Below the pieces are notes generated by a model that worked only from the letters and a program-made list of their open reading frames with translations, searched no databases and was not told where the DNA came from. From contig NC_045150.1 of assembly GCF_008831285.2 (NCBI RefSeq), positions 3,174,001-3,238,000 of the forward strand: 64,000 nt of DNA, written 5' to 3'. This DNA is from Nymphaea colorata. Taxonomy: Eukaryota > Streptophyta > Magnoliopsida > Nymphaeales > Nymphaeaceae. Position numbers and translations under genes: made by a program. Every line of letters starts with the position of its first letter. Position 1 is the first letter of the stretch. This document shows positions 23,998-37,100 of this stretch, piece after piece.

Positions 23998-25190
23998 AGT
24001 TGGATGCCCTCGATTGCCACTGCCTCCTCCCAAAACAACCCCACCCCCTCCCCTCCCCTCCCCACAACTTAAAAAAAAAAAAAAAAAAGACCACACACAC
24101 ACATTGGTCGGATGCCTGAACTGAGAGAGAGAAAGAACCGATGAAATGAAAACAAAAACTCAGAAATGAAAAAGAAATCAAGCAACGCAAACTAATAGGA
24201 TTTAAAAAGATCCGAGGATCCAAAAGTAGATCCAAGGGCATCAAAGGAAACCTTAATTTTAAAAGGCTTAGGCTTTGTAAGAAAGAGATACTATTGTGAT
24301 GTTTTCAGCTTAAAAGAAGGCCTTCTACAAAAAAAAGGCAATATATTAACTGCATTTCCAATAAGGGGTGGGTAGCAAGTTGAAGCACAAGGAGATTTCG
24401 CCACTCTGACCTATGGGCAAGGAGAAAGAGTGGGGCTTCAACTCTCGCCTGGGTGATGGGATTAATCCTCCCGCTCATCTAGAACTGGAGCTTCTATCAT
24501 TAGCCCCGAGGGGTATCACACAACTGGCTAGGCTAGTAGTTGGTAGGGGTCAGTTGCTAGTTCCAATCCAGTTGCGCCTGCCTTTTGCAGAAACCAAGGC
24601 ATGCCGGGACCCTCAGGCTGCCCTTCAGGGTGTTTCACACCCTTGCAAAGCAACCAAGTCTGTCAGCCTGGGCCAATTTGAATGCAGCATAAGGTTTTGG
24701 ACCAAGCAAGCAGACTCAGTAACATGTTTCAGCACACTATTGGAAGTACCCTGGCTTATCATTGTTTCAATTGGTACTGAACATTATCAGTTACGTGAAA
24801 TATCAGCTTTTCACTCTATGGTAGCATAACATTCTAAATTTATGTGGGCAAACCACGCCGAAGGAACGACTCTTTAGAGAAGCTGACATAGGTGCATAAC
24901 TTGAGGTCAAGCAAGCGTACTTAAGGAGATTTACCACCGTCCTGAGAGAATTTAGGTCCAGGTTTTCTTCAAAGTTGCATGAGGAAAGCTTCTGGTGGGT
25001 GGTGTATGCACCTCGACATCCATATTCTTGGCGTGCTAAATTAACCTTGGGCGCAATCAACGGAAAGCAAAAAACATTGCAAAACGTTTAAGAACTTGGA
25101 TGTACTCTGCTTTAAACAATATTATGAAAAACTTTTCAACAAAAAATATACAACACTAAATCCATTGAATCTTACCACTAATAGAAGACG
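23998..25190. other. Intergenic, includes 3' flank of the START gene
   Basis: No gene is recognised. A short purine/pyrimidine-rich patch with poly(A) is at 24070-24090. A possible tRNA-derived SINE lies at about 24505-24720 (separate entry). The right part would hold the 3' UTR of the minus-strand START gene; no convincing AATAAA was seen there. Confidence 0.45.
24505..24720 (+). mobile_element. Possible tRNA-derived SINE
   Basis: The stretch ACTGGCTAGGCTAGTAGTTG resembles an RNA polymerase III A box, and AGTTCCAATCC about 30 bp further matches the B box GGTTCRANTCC at 9 of 11 positions. This spacing fits a SINE head. No tail, target duplication or second copy was found in the window, so the call is tentative and the right end arbitrary. 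Confidence 0.25.
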
Positions 25191-28100
25191 TTAAACGTTT
25201 TGAGAATATGCTGCATAATCTTCTTTAACATATGTTGCAAATCTGTCCAAGCCACGCTGAAGAAAGCTTTCCACAAATGGTCTAAGTGCCTGCAAATCCA
25301 AATGCTCATAGAACATAAGAAATAAGGCCTGCTGCAATCCAGAAGCAAGAACATTGTGAAGCTTCTAGCCTTTGAACTGTCTGCTTTATAGAACACCAAA
25401 AACCTACTTCAAAACGGACCCAGCAACAATTCAAGGATCCTTACCGAAGTGAAAGGAGAGAGAACTACAGGAACTTCATATGAAACGGTGAGCTGCAAAT
25501 CACGTAAAGCCATCAAAGACCACTTTAATAGGAGTGACACCGTTGTCGGCATGCAACTCTTAATCTAATAAACTGCATAAAAGACATCCTTACCAAGATG
25601 GGGGCTCCATTATGAAAGACTATACTCATGCTCATTAGATTTCACTGTTGGCACGAAGCACAAGAAAATATATCTCCATGAAACATCACAACTAAAACAG
25701 AAGGAAGGTTCTCACTTATTTCTTTTTTAAGAAAAACACTTTTAAGTTTTAACTAGCCCTCTCTGTGCACAACCTGCCACTACTTGCAAATTATGTGTTT
25801 TCTTGTAAATATAGCATGAACAGTGCCTAACGATGGTGCTCGATTGTCAATTTGAGGTGAAATATGGATACATCATCAAAGTAAAGCTCCATGATCTCTT
25901 GGGGAAAAAAATGTCATAGGAGATAGCATTACCTGTAGTCTACGCAGAATTACATAGTGCAGCTCAGGTTACTATTAATCAATTGGATACACTAGTTGAT
26001 ATGTGAATTGGGAATACTTATACATGATAAAGGCACCCCATTCTTTGACAGCATTAGTACTATCTGGTATTTAAAGACATTCAGAGATCTATAGAGATTA
26101 GAGACAAAACATATAAAAATTTGTTGACAGTGAACCCCCTCAAACTCAGAGTCATGGTAAGCTCAAAAGAGGCAGGGACCAAATCAGAAGAAAAATATTA
26201 TAACTTTGGGTGATTCGTACATAATGAATAACCGTAAAACTTGCAGCAAGGTGAACTAGTCTGGTGCAACTCAATCCAGCTCACTACCTGAATTCTATAG
26301 GAAATATTGGATCTAAATCTAATGAAAGATATAAAGTTCCTTAAATGTTTTAGGTGTAAACCGATGTTCAATTCCATTGCAATTGAAAATCTCAATATCA
26401 TATTTAGTTCTACTGAATGTCCTAATTCTCAAATATTACTAGCCCATCTACTTTGATACTGGATCATCAGTATTGAAGAAGAAAATGACTTCAACCTAAT
26501 GCTACAACAATATATTCAAGATCCGGAAACTGCAGCAGACAAAAAATATATATACGACACTATGACTATGGCCCTATAGAACTCACATAATTTCACATGA
26601 CAAGGTTCACTTTTATCAGTTTTCTTTACATAGCGCCAGGGAAGAGTTTTTCTGGATGTCTGATGAAAAGTGAAAGAACCACATTAAATTAAACACTTAC
26701 TTCAACGGTGCAGGAAGATATACTTCTTGGGAAAAATCTAACAGCTCCTCTGCATTTAATCACATAATTCCACCATTATTGGCCAGAACTCCACAGGATA
26801 AAGACATAAGACAATATATTTCTCACAAGTTTATACCATGAGAGAAATTTATGATTTTTCCTTGTTAACTGTTCGCACTTTGACACATAATCCTAGCATA
26901 AAAGCGGAAAATAAACAACAAATGTATCCATTAGTAAATTTCAGTTTCAAAATCTAAAACATCAACCACTAGTTGTCTACCGCAACAATATGTTCCAGCT
27001 ACCTTTTAACACTTGTTAATGAATATTCTCTGTCCACATCAGCATCTCAAAACACTACTATAGTCTGCTCCTAGCAGCTTTGAGATGCCCTTACCCAATA
27101 GTTACCTATCAACACTACATCTCCACTCAATCAAGTGTTGGCCCAACCATGCAGAGTGTACAATAGCTCCCCTTCTCTAATTTAACAGATTTTTTGAAAT
27201 CCACAGACATGTTTTCTGTGGCCAACACTGCACCTGTTGTTACACATATCCATTAATTCACTCTTGTTGGATGGAATTTGTAATGATCAGCCGAAGATCA
27301 TTGTTGGACGATTAAATTTCTTTTCCAGCAGCTATTATTTTTCAAGCAAAAGAATATCTACGAAAGCTCAAAAATTGGATTTTGGGGAAATGCTGCAGTA
27401 TTCAAGTGACAAAAATGTGTTTAGTTTTGAGCACCAAATGAGAGTCACAAAAAGTAAATTCCGTGAATAGATGTTAGAAAAAAAAATTACATACCAACAT
27501 CATCTTTTAGGGTAAAAGCAAAATTTCATTCAAGAGCACAAAGGTTAATCAGCTATAATGAGGTAGAATACTATCAGTTGATGTTTGATATGATACCAGC
27601 GTCTTAATGGCACTATGACTGCATTGACATTAGGCAAGTTACATGATGAAGGAAATAACAGAGTCTTGGTAATATCTTGTGAATATCCTGATGTTCACAC
27701 TCGTTTGATATTTGAACTTAAACAACTTTCATCATTGTTAGTAAATAAAATCATATTATTATGAGGAATATGGTAAAATTATGATTACTTGACTAGAGGT
27801 AAAGTATAGGCTAGTTGGTGACATAATGCATGATTCACTTTTTTTGTCATACATCCTTTTAATGCTTGGATCTAATTGTATCACAGGCCTATTCCTGCAT
27901 TTCAATAGACTGGATGAGGTGAGCTTTGGCCTAATCAACGTTTCCATGCTCTCATTATATCTCATATATTTCATCATCTCCTGGATCTAGTATTACTCTT
28001 TTCTACTAAATCCTCATTCATTTCCCTTCATATGACATCTTGGCATCTTGCCAACACGAACTAAATTAATCTAGTTGCTTCTGATAAGATGTTGGAACTA

Positions 28101-31100
28101 ATCTGATCCAGATCCAACATGTCTACTGAATCAGATCCAACACGTCTAACCATGTCTGAGCGCATTTATCTAGGCAGGGTTATGATTGTAATTTCTGTAA
28201 TTGTTTTATTCTAGACTCTAGATTAATGTGTTGCTTCACTCTAGGCTCTAGATTAATGTGTTGCTTCACTCTAGGCTCTAGATTAATGTGTTGTTTCACT
28301 CTAGGCTCTAGATTATTGTGATTGTTTCATTCTAGATTTTTATAAATTGTGTAGAGGGATCACTATATAAATGGGTTGTGTGAGAATGTAAACACTCGCC
28401 TGCCTTCCTCATTTTTCTTTTCCTATTCTCTTTCTTATCTTTCCTTTGCTCAATCTGGACGTGGGTTATACTTCGACACCAAAATTCTAACATGGTATCA
28501 GAGCAAGGTCTGGCTGGTTCTACCAAGGAGAATGTTTGAACAGACTTGAAATTTCCTGATTGGTTTTCTCTTATACTCCTTCTAAACATTCTGCTCCTAA
28601 TCCTTCATCTATCTTGACAACACTCTTATATTTTTGTTCGTATGTATCTACATAGATATATAATGGATATTCTCTCACAATCCAATATGTCCTCCAACTT
28701 CTTGCCACACCTTATTTCTGAAAAACTGAACCACTCCAACTATCTTACATGGAAAAGGAAGATCACTCCTTTCATAAGGAGTCAAGATCTGTATGGACGT
28801 CTTGATGGCTCCATTCCAATCCCACCACAGTTCATTCAACAAGAGGTTAAGAATGAGAGAGGAGAGACAATTGCCACTCAGGAAATTCGTAACCCTCAAT
28901 TTATAACATGGATGAAACGAGATCAAAGTCTTGTTGCGTATATCACATCAACGCTCTCTCAAGAAGTGTTGATTTCTCTTTCTGATGATTGTACAGCAGG
29001 ACAGCTATGGATCAGTCTTGCTGAAATCTATTCTCAAATTTCAGAGAAACATATTCTATATTTGAAGAAAAAATTTCAAAAACTTAGCAAAGAGTCATAT
29101 ACTTCCTTTTCATAATATCAATAAAAGAGCTTCTAAACCTTTTGAGATTGTCTATTCTTATGTATGGGGGCCAGCTCCCATTGATTCTTTGTCTGGCTCT
29201 CGCTATTATGTTTTGTTCATAGATTCTTATTCTCGATATACTTGGATTCACTTCATGAAACAAAAATCAGAAGTGTTTAGTATCTTCGAGAATTTCATGT
29301 CATGATCCAAACACAGTTATCGTCTAAAGTTGTGCATTTCCATTGTGAGGGTGGGGGAGAATATTCTTCACATGACTTTATTAACTTTTTACGAGAAAAT
29401 GGGATAACTCGATAGATTTCCTGCCCATACACCCTACAATAAAATGGTGTAGTTGAACGAAAACATCGTCACAACGTGGAAAGTGGTATGAGTATGATGC
29501 ATGATAGTAATACTCCTATTACTCTATGGACGGAGGCTTTTCACACTGCTGTGCATATAATAAATCGTTTGCCCAGGACAGTTTTGGATTCAAAATCTCC
29601 TTACTTCACTCTTTTTTATCGAAATCCAAACTACAATGATTTAAGGGTTTTTGCATGTGTGTGCTATGTTCACATTGACTTGTCATTGAGAAATAAATTT
29701 CAAAGCAAAGCAGTGCAGTACAGGTTCATTGGCGATGCAAATGAATACAAAGGTTTCAGATGTTATGACCCTACAACCAGACACATCAAAGTATCGAGAA
29801 ATGTTGTGTATGATGAACATTATTTTAACATTTCTATGGAGAATTCTCAAACCGTGTAATCATATGATCCTTGGGTAAGTGTTGAGTTATTTGCAGGAGG
29901 CAGTCTAGAATCACATCCACATGATGAGATAGGATCTTCACATATCACACAAATAGAAGGAAACAAAGAACTTGTTCCAGCTGTGAAAGAAGGAGAAAAC
30001 AATGCTTCATGTCGATTTTCAGGACAGGTTTACACTCGTCAAAAAAGAAGGAGAGATGGCAATCCGACCTCTTCCCACGTTGAAATCTATGATCAGCCTG
30101 TTAGAAGATCGATACGAGTGTGACACCCCATTCATAGATGGGTAAGCTATGATAATCTCTCCTTAGATTTTCAGCTCTTTATGTCTCAAGTTATAAAACG
30201 AGATGAACCTACTTCTTTTGAGGAAGCATCCAAGTCGTCGCATTGGATCAAGGCAATGAATGAAGAAATAGATGCATTGCATGAATGTGGGACATGGAAA
30301 GTTGTTCCTAGACCCAAAAAAAATAATGTAGTAGGTTCGAAATGGATTTATAAAATTAAATATAAACCTGATGGCAGTGTAGAAAGATACAAGGCAAGAT
30401 TGGTGGCACGAGGCTTCACACAACAATATGGAGAAGATTATGATGAAACATTCGGCCCTGTGATCAAAATAGGAACAATCCGTGTGATTATATCATTGGC
30501 AGTTGAACATAGATGGAGACTACATCAAATGGACGTGAAGAATGTTTTTCTTCATGGTGATTTGAGGGAGGAAGTATATATGGAACAACCTCCAGGATAT
30601 AAAAAAGGAGATCCTCATGCATGGGTTTGTAAACTGAGAAAATCTATTTATGGACTCAAACAGGCCTCACGCTCGTGGTTTGACAGTTTCTCCTGCAAGA
30701 TTCAAGAATGTGGTTTTCGGAGATGTCCTTTAGATCACTCTCTTTTCATCTATCGAAAGGAAAACATATTTACTTTACTTCTTATATATGTTGATGATAT
30801 TGTTATCACAGGCAATTCAGAAAAACACATAGAAGAAGTTAAAGTTTTGATGATGCAAAACTTCAAAATGAAAGAGCTTGGTGATTTATGATTCTTTCTT
30901 GGAGTGGAGACTGATAGGCACAATGATCGCCTCACATTGACACAACAGAAATACACGTTGGATCTACTGAAAAAGATAGGTATGTCTGATTGTAAGCCTG
31001 TTGGAACTCCTAGTGTTCTAAATCAAAGACCAAGTGCTCAGGATGGAGAGTTATATGAAGATCCTACACAATATCGAAGTATTGTTGGGGCACTTCAATA

Positions 31101-34100
31101 TCTTACATTCACTAGACCAGATATTATATATACTGTGAATCAAGTATCTCAATTTATACATGCACCTAGAGATACTCACATGGATGTTGTCAAAAGAATA
31201 TTAAGATATCTAAAAGGGACAACAGGAGATGGCTTAGTTTATGGTAAAAGTGAAAATATAACTGTTGGACATCAACTTGTAACATTCACAAATGCAGATT
31301 GGGCTGGAGATCCCGATCAAAGAAAGTCCATTTCTGGTTTTTGTATTTTCATTGGACGTAATCTTGTGTCTTGGAGTTGTTGAAAGCAAAAGGCAGTGAC
31401 AAGATCCAGCACTGAAGCAGAATACAGATGCATGGCTGCAGGTGCTACTGAAGTCACATGGGTTAGACATTTGCTAGAAGACATTGGAGAAAAGATTAAA
31501 ACGTCAATGTTAATGTGCGACAATCAAAGCGCTATTAACATTGCTTTTAATCTCATACAACATGGTCGAACAAAGCACATTGAGATTGATCAACACTTTA
31601 TTAGACAAAAGGTGGAAGACAAGGAGATTCAGCCTATTTATGTTCATACAGATGAACAAGTTGCAGACTTATTTACAAAAGGACTAACGAAGCAACGATT
31701 CTGCAAAACCATATACAACTTGAGCGAGGATGATAAGATGTTGGATCTAATCTGATCCAGATCCAACACGTCTAACCATGTCGGAGCACATTTATCTAAG
31801 CAGGATTATGATTGTAATTTCTGTAATTGTTTTATTCTAGACTCTAGATTAAAGTGTTGCTTCACTCTAGGCTCTAGATTAATGTGTTGCTTCACTCTAA
31901 GCTCTAGATTAATGTGTTGTTTCACTCTAGGCTCTAGATTATTGTGATTGTTTCATTCTAGATTCTTGTAAATTGTGTAGAGGGATCACTATATAAATGG
32001 GTTGTGTGAGAATGTAAACACTCACCTCCCTTCCTCATTTTTCTTTTCCTATTCTCTCTCTTATCTTTCCTTTGCTCAATCTGGACGTGGGTTATACTTC
32101 GACACCCAAAATCTAACAGCTTCCCCAACCACAACTCCCTTGCCACCACCCCCCACCCCAAAACAAACATTAAAAGCAAGGAAATGAAAGATTGAAAAGT
32201 GACAAGCAGAAGCAAGATGAGAAAGTAATTAGATCACAATTCCAAGCTTATCTTTCATGAATCTTTAAAAAACAATACTTGTAAAGACCAAACAGTAAGG
32301 ATATCACATGTTACATGTTCAATTAACCCCTACTAGATATCTGAGATTCTGATGCTCGTAAAACTGAAATTAACATGAACAAAGCCCTTGCAGAAAAGAG
32401 GTAAGTGACCTGAACAAGCATCTGGTTGATCAGTTTCTTGCAATAATTAGCATATGCACATGTAGTATCAATTCCTTTTACCTGTTAGGGGTACCACCAA
32501 GAGATCGCCAATGAATCTTTTGGTTGGGCATTGGCTGTAAAAAGGATCATCATGACAGATATCAGTGGCAAGACAGATAACTGAGGCAACAAAAGAATTT
32601 GCCTCATATGAATATGTTCCAGTTTAAGGAATTACAAGATGGAAAAAGGTGATGATAGTTAAACCTGTAAATTATGAGCAAGCCATGAGAATGTGTAATC
32701 TCGGCCAAAATATTCATATGAAAGGGTCCATTCTGATAAATGAGGTTTATCTTTTAGCACCTGATCATAAGAATATAAAAAATAAGGAAAGATCAGGAGA
32801 AGGAGAAAATCTAACAAAATAACATGTATATGTTACCTACAACATGCACATTTTCATAAACTAACAAAATAACAAGTATATGTTACCTACAACATGCACA
32901 TTTTCATTAGAAATTTTTAATATTTAAACTTGACCACTTAAATTACTCTCAATACTTAATGGAAATCAAATAATTGTTGTGCATCACCTACTTCTGTTTG
33001 GAGAATAGATATGGCTCCTGTTTGAAAAACCATGAAAGCCTTGTTTTTTTGCACAAATTAATCCTAAATTTTATTCTTTTATTCCAAATGTGAAAAAATG
33101 CCTCTAGACAAGCTTAATCTTCAGCCTTAAGGAATTCATGTAACTTTAAGTTTAAAAAGAAAAAAGAAAGATTTTTGTTGCTTTTTTGTGTTTTGGAGGT
33201 GCAATGTTTCCTACCTTGTATTGTGCCATGACGTAAAATACAGGGGTATGTTATTTGGAGGTGCAATATATCTTGCACTCTACAGTAATGTGACCATAGC
33301 GATAAATTATAAATATCACCATATTAACCAAAAAAAGGACAATGTTGAATATTGGAGGAAGAAAGGGACGTGTGTGTGTGTGAGAGAGAGAGAGGAAACT
33401 TTCTTGTGCCATTCCCGTAACCTTAATCTCTTTTAAAAGAGATTAGGGCGTTGACTACATATTTACAATTTCAGTCCACTAAAATATAAGAAAACAATAA
33501 GTAGACCCTTGTCTACTTTCTAATATTTCAAAAAGACTCAAATTGACTCTAGAAAACTTTAACACTCCCCCTCAAGCTGGAGCATAGATATCAATCATGC
33601 TCAGCTTGTTACATCCTCTCAAGAAATCTCCAATGGGAAGAGCTTTATTAAACATTTCAGTTGTTTGATGTTCAGAGGAAACGTGGATCATGCTAATGAC
33701 TCCTTCTTGGACCAAGTCTCGAACATAATGGCAATCCACTTCAATGTGTTTCGTCCTCTCATGAAAAACATGGTTATTTGCAATGTAGGTAGCGGCTCTG
33801 TTATCACAATACATCTTCATAGGAAGTTTCACTGAAATTCCCAATTCTACAAGCACTGATTTGACCCATGACATTTCAGTTGCCGTTTGAGCCATAGCTC
33901 TATATTCAGACTCGGCACTCGATCTAGCAACCACATTCTGTTTGTTGCTCCTCCAAGAAATAAGATTCCCACCAATAAAGACGCAAAAACCTGTAGTAGA
34001 TCTTCATTTACTGACCCTGCATAATCAGCATCACTATATGCTTCTATGTCCACACATTCTCCTTTTTTGAACCATAACCCCTTTTCCGGGACTGATTTCA

Positions 34101-37100
34101 AGCTCCCAATGAACTTTGAGGTTTCTCCATGAATTGACTAAGCATATTTACAGCAAAGCTGATGTTTGGACGAATGATGGTCAAATATAAAAGTTTCCCT
34201 ATCAGAGATCTGTAAGAACGAGAGTCAAAAGCCTCTGATTCATCATCATGCATATGAATGCGAAGATTCATGGGAAGTGTAGCAGGTTTGGCTCCCAATA
34301 ACCTTGTTTCCTGCAGAAGATCAAGAACATATTTCCTTTGAGACATCACAATCCATTTACTACTATGAGCCACTTCAATACCAAAGAAATATCGAAGTTG
34401 ACCAAGATCTTTTGTGACAAAGTGTTTTTGTAAGAACTCCTTTATCTGAGCTATCTCTTGAATATTTTCTCCAGTGAGAACAATATCATCAACATATACA
34501 ATCAATATCACTATACCAGAAGTCCCTCGCTTGATAAACAACGAGTGATCAAGCTGAGATCTTCGAAATCCACATTTAGAGACAACCTCACTTAGCTTAT
34601 GGAACCATGCACGGGGACTTTGTTTAAGTCCATAGATAGCCTTTTTGAGTTTGCATACCTTGGAACACTCTCCCTGTCGTTCAAAACCAGGTGGTTGTTG
34701 CATATAAACTGTTTCAGAGAGATCACCATATAAAAATGCATTTTTCACATCAAGCTGAAAAAGAGGCCAATCCTGCTGAAATGCGAGAGATATAATTAGG
34801 CGAATAGTATCTAACCATGCCACATGCGAGAACGTCTCGAAGAAGTCCACCCCATAAGTCTGTGTATAGCCTTTAGCCACAAGACGAGCTTTGAATCGCT
34901 CTACAGACCCATCAGAATGATATTTGATGGTGAATACCCATTTGAAGCCAACAACATCACAATTCAACGGTAGGTCCACTAAGTCCCAAGTCTCCCTAAA
35001 AAGAAGAGCATCCATTTCTTCCTGCATAGCATGCTTCCATCATGAATCTAATAAGGCTTGGTGGTGAGAGGTCGGAATAGTACGACTAGCCATAGCTCGA
35101 TCAAACTGCACCAAACTTGTGCTCAAATGGTCCATAGAAACAGAGTTAGAAATCGGATGTCTTGTGCACTGTCGCTGACCCTTACGAATAGCAATAGGTA
35201 GATCATCTGCAGAATAGTCATCATTTCTTCCTGAGCCAGTCTTATCATTAGAACTTACCTCATGAGAAGACGTTGGTGGGCGGTTAGGAGAGGGACCTTG
35301 ACGTTGGGTATAGACTATTGGAGGATCAAGAAAACGATCACCTGATAATGGTGGAGAGGGCGGGATCAACTCAAGTGATATTAGGGGAATAGGAAGAGGA
35401 ACAGACATTGGAAGCTCAGACACAGTGGTACTTGGAGCGAAAAAATAAGGACGAAACTCAAAGAATGTAACATCTGCACTAACGATCTCTTTCTTAGTAT
35501 GGGGATCAAAACATCGATAGTCTTTTTTATTGGCAAAATATCCAATGAACACACATTTGATAGCTTGAGCAGCAAGTTTGTTTTTGTTTAGGCCCAAGAT
35601 GTGTGCAAAACAAGTGCATCCAAATACTTTAGAAGGTACATGAAATAATGGTCGATCTGGATATAGTATTTGAATGGGGATGCGTTCTTAGATGGCAGAC
35701 GAGGACAATCTGTTGGTGAGATAACGTGCGGTAAGAATAGCATGACCCCAAAAGTAGGTAAGCATATGAGTATGCAACATGAGGGTACGGGCCACATTTA
35801 GAAGTTGTCGATGTTTGCGTTCAGCAGCACCATTTTGTTGGGATGTGTGAGGACATGTATATTGTGGTCGGATCCCATGATTGGCATAAAATTTGAGTAG
35901 AACTGAAGATTTAAATTCAAGAGCATTATCAGTGCGAATATTTTTTACAACAACACCAAACTGAGTTTTTATTTCATTGACAAATTTTTGAAGAATATAG
36001 ATGACTTCAGACCTGTCCCGTAACAAAAATACCCAACTGACTCTAGTAAAATCATCAACCAAAACAAGGTAATACAAAAAATGTGAACGACAAGAAACAC
36101 GACTTGGACCCCAAACATCAACATGCAGAAGATCAAAGGGACTTTGACTCGATGGACTCTGACTTGAAGGGAAACTACTACGTGTATATTTGCCTAACTA
36201 GCATGCATCACATAAGAATGACTCTGACACAGAAATATCGGGAAAAATGCGACGAAGCTTGGACACAGACGGATGACCCAGTCTGAGATGCCACTGCAAA
36301 GGAGAAGGCTTTGACATGAAAGAGGATGCAGCAACATCTACAGGGACAGAGAGAAAATAGAGCCCCTTCCTGTTCATGGCCGCCACCAATCATCTTTCCA
36401 GTTTGTAAGTTCTGAAAAGAACATGAACCATGATAAAAAATGACTCTACACTGTAAATCTCTAACCAATTGCTTAACAGATAACATGTTAATAGGAAATC
36501 GAGGAGCATATAGCACATGTGTAATGGTCCCAAAAGGTGTGAGATAGATATCACCGCTACCCAGAATAGGGGACAACTTGCCATCAGCCAACCTGACGTG
36601 TTGTGGTGTAGTGAACCTGGTAAACGATAAAAACATCTGTGGCTGATTACAACAATGCCTGGATGCTCCTGAGTCAATCATCCATATCATACCTGGGTCA
36701 CTGGTAGGGGCACCAACAGAGAGAACCGAGTCTATAACAGTTGTGCTGGTTGAGGCAAGAGTAGACCTCCTAGCAAGAACCTAATCATATTCTTCCTTGC
36801 TTAAGTTGAGATAATACGATGGAGGTATAGGAGAACAGGTAGGAGACTCAACCATAGCATCCGTAGACTATGACGAAGTTGCAGTAGATGAAGAAGACCC
36901 TTTTGACCTACTACCGTCAGCCATAAAAAAAAATTGCACTCGAACACGCAGGTCAGCCATAAAAAAAATTGCATTCGAACACGCAGACCACAACCAAATG
37001 ATGTGCAGCAGGTTGAACACTAACACAAAAATAGCAGACTTAGCCTGTGGGAATCCACCAAGCACCACACGACTAGACAGATCTGAACGCCCAAGAACTT

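Larger units (their letters stand above)
28082..32118 (+). mobile_element. Ty1/Copia element in intron 4 of the START gene, antisense, internally deleted
   Basis: The LTRs are 28082-28492 (411 bp) and 31731-32118 (388 bp). They are flanked by perfect target duplications GCTTC (28077-28081 and 32119-32123). The tRNA-iMet primer site TGGTATCAGAGC directly follows the left LTR (28493-28504). At 4.0 kb it is short because the C-terminal gag, protease and start of integrase are missing. Six or more premature stops interrupt the rest. LTR divergence is about 3.5 percent by eye plus a 23-bp indel. It runs opposite to the host gene. Confidence 0.95.

Noticed and set aside
24413-24829. 138-codon plus-strand frame
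   Set aside because: No domain or homologue recognised; it overlaps a possible SINE and lacks gene-like context.
33938-34101. Small minus-strand frame as a separate gene beside Copia RT
   Set aside because: It is the frameshifted RNase H start of the intron-2 Copia (YSDADYAGS).
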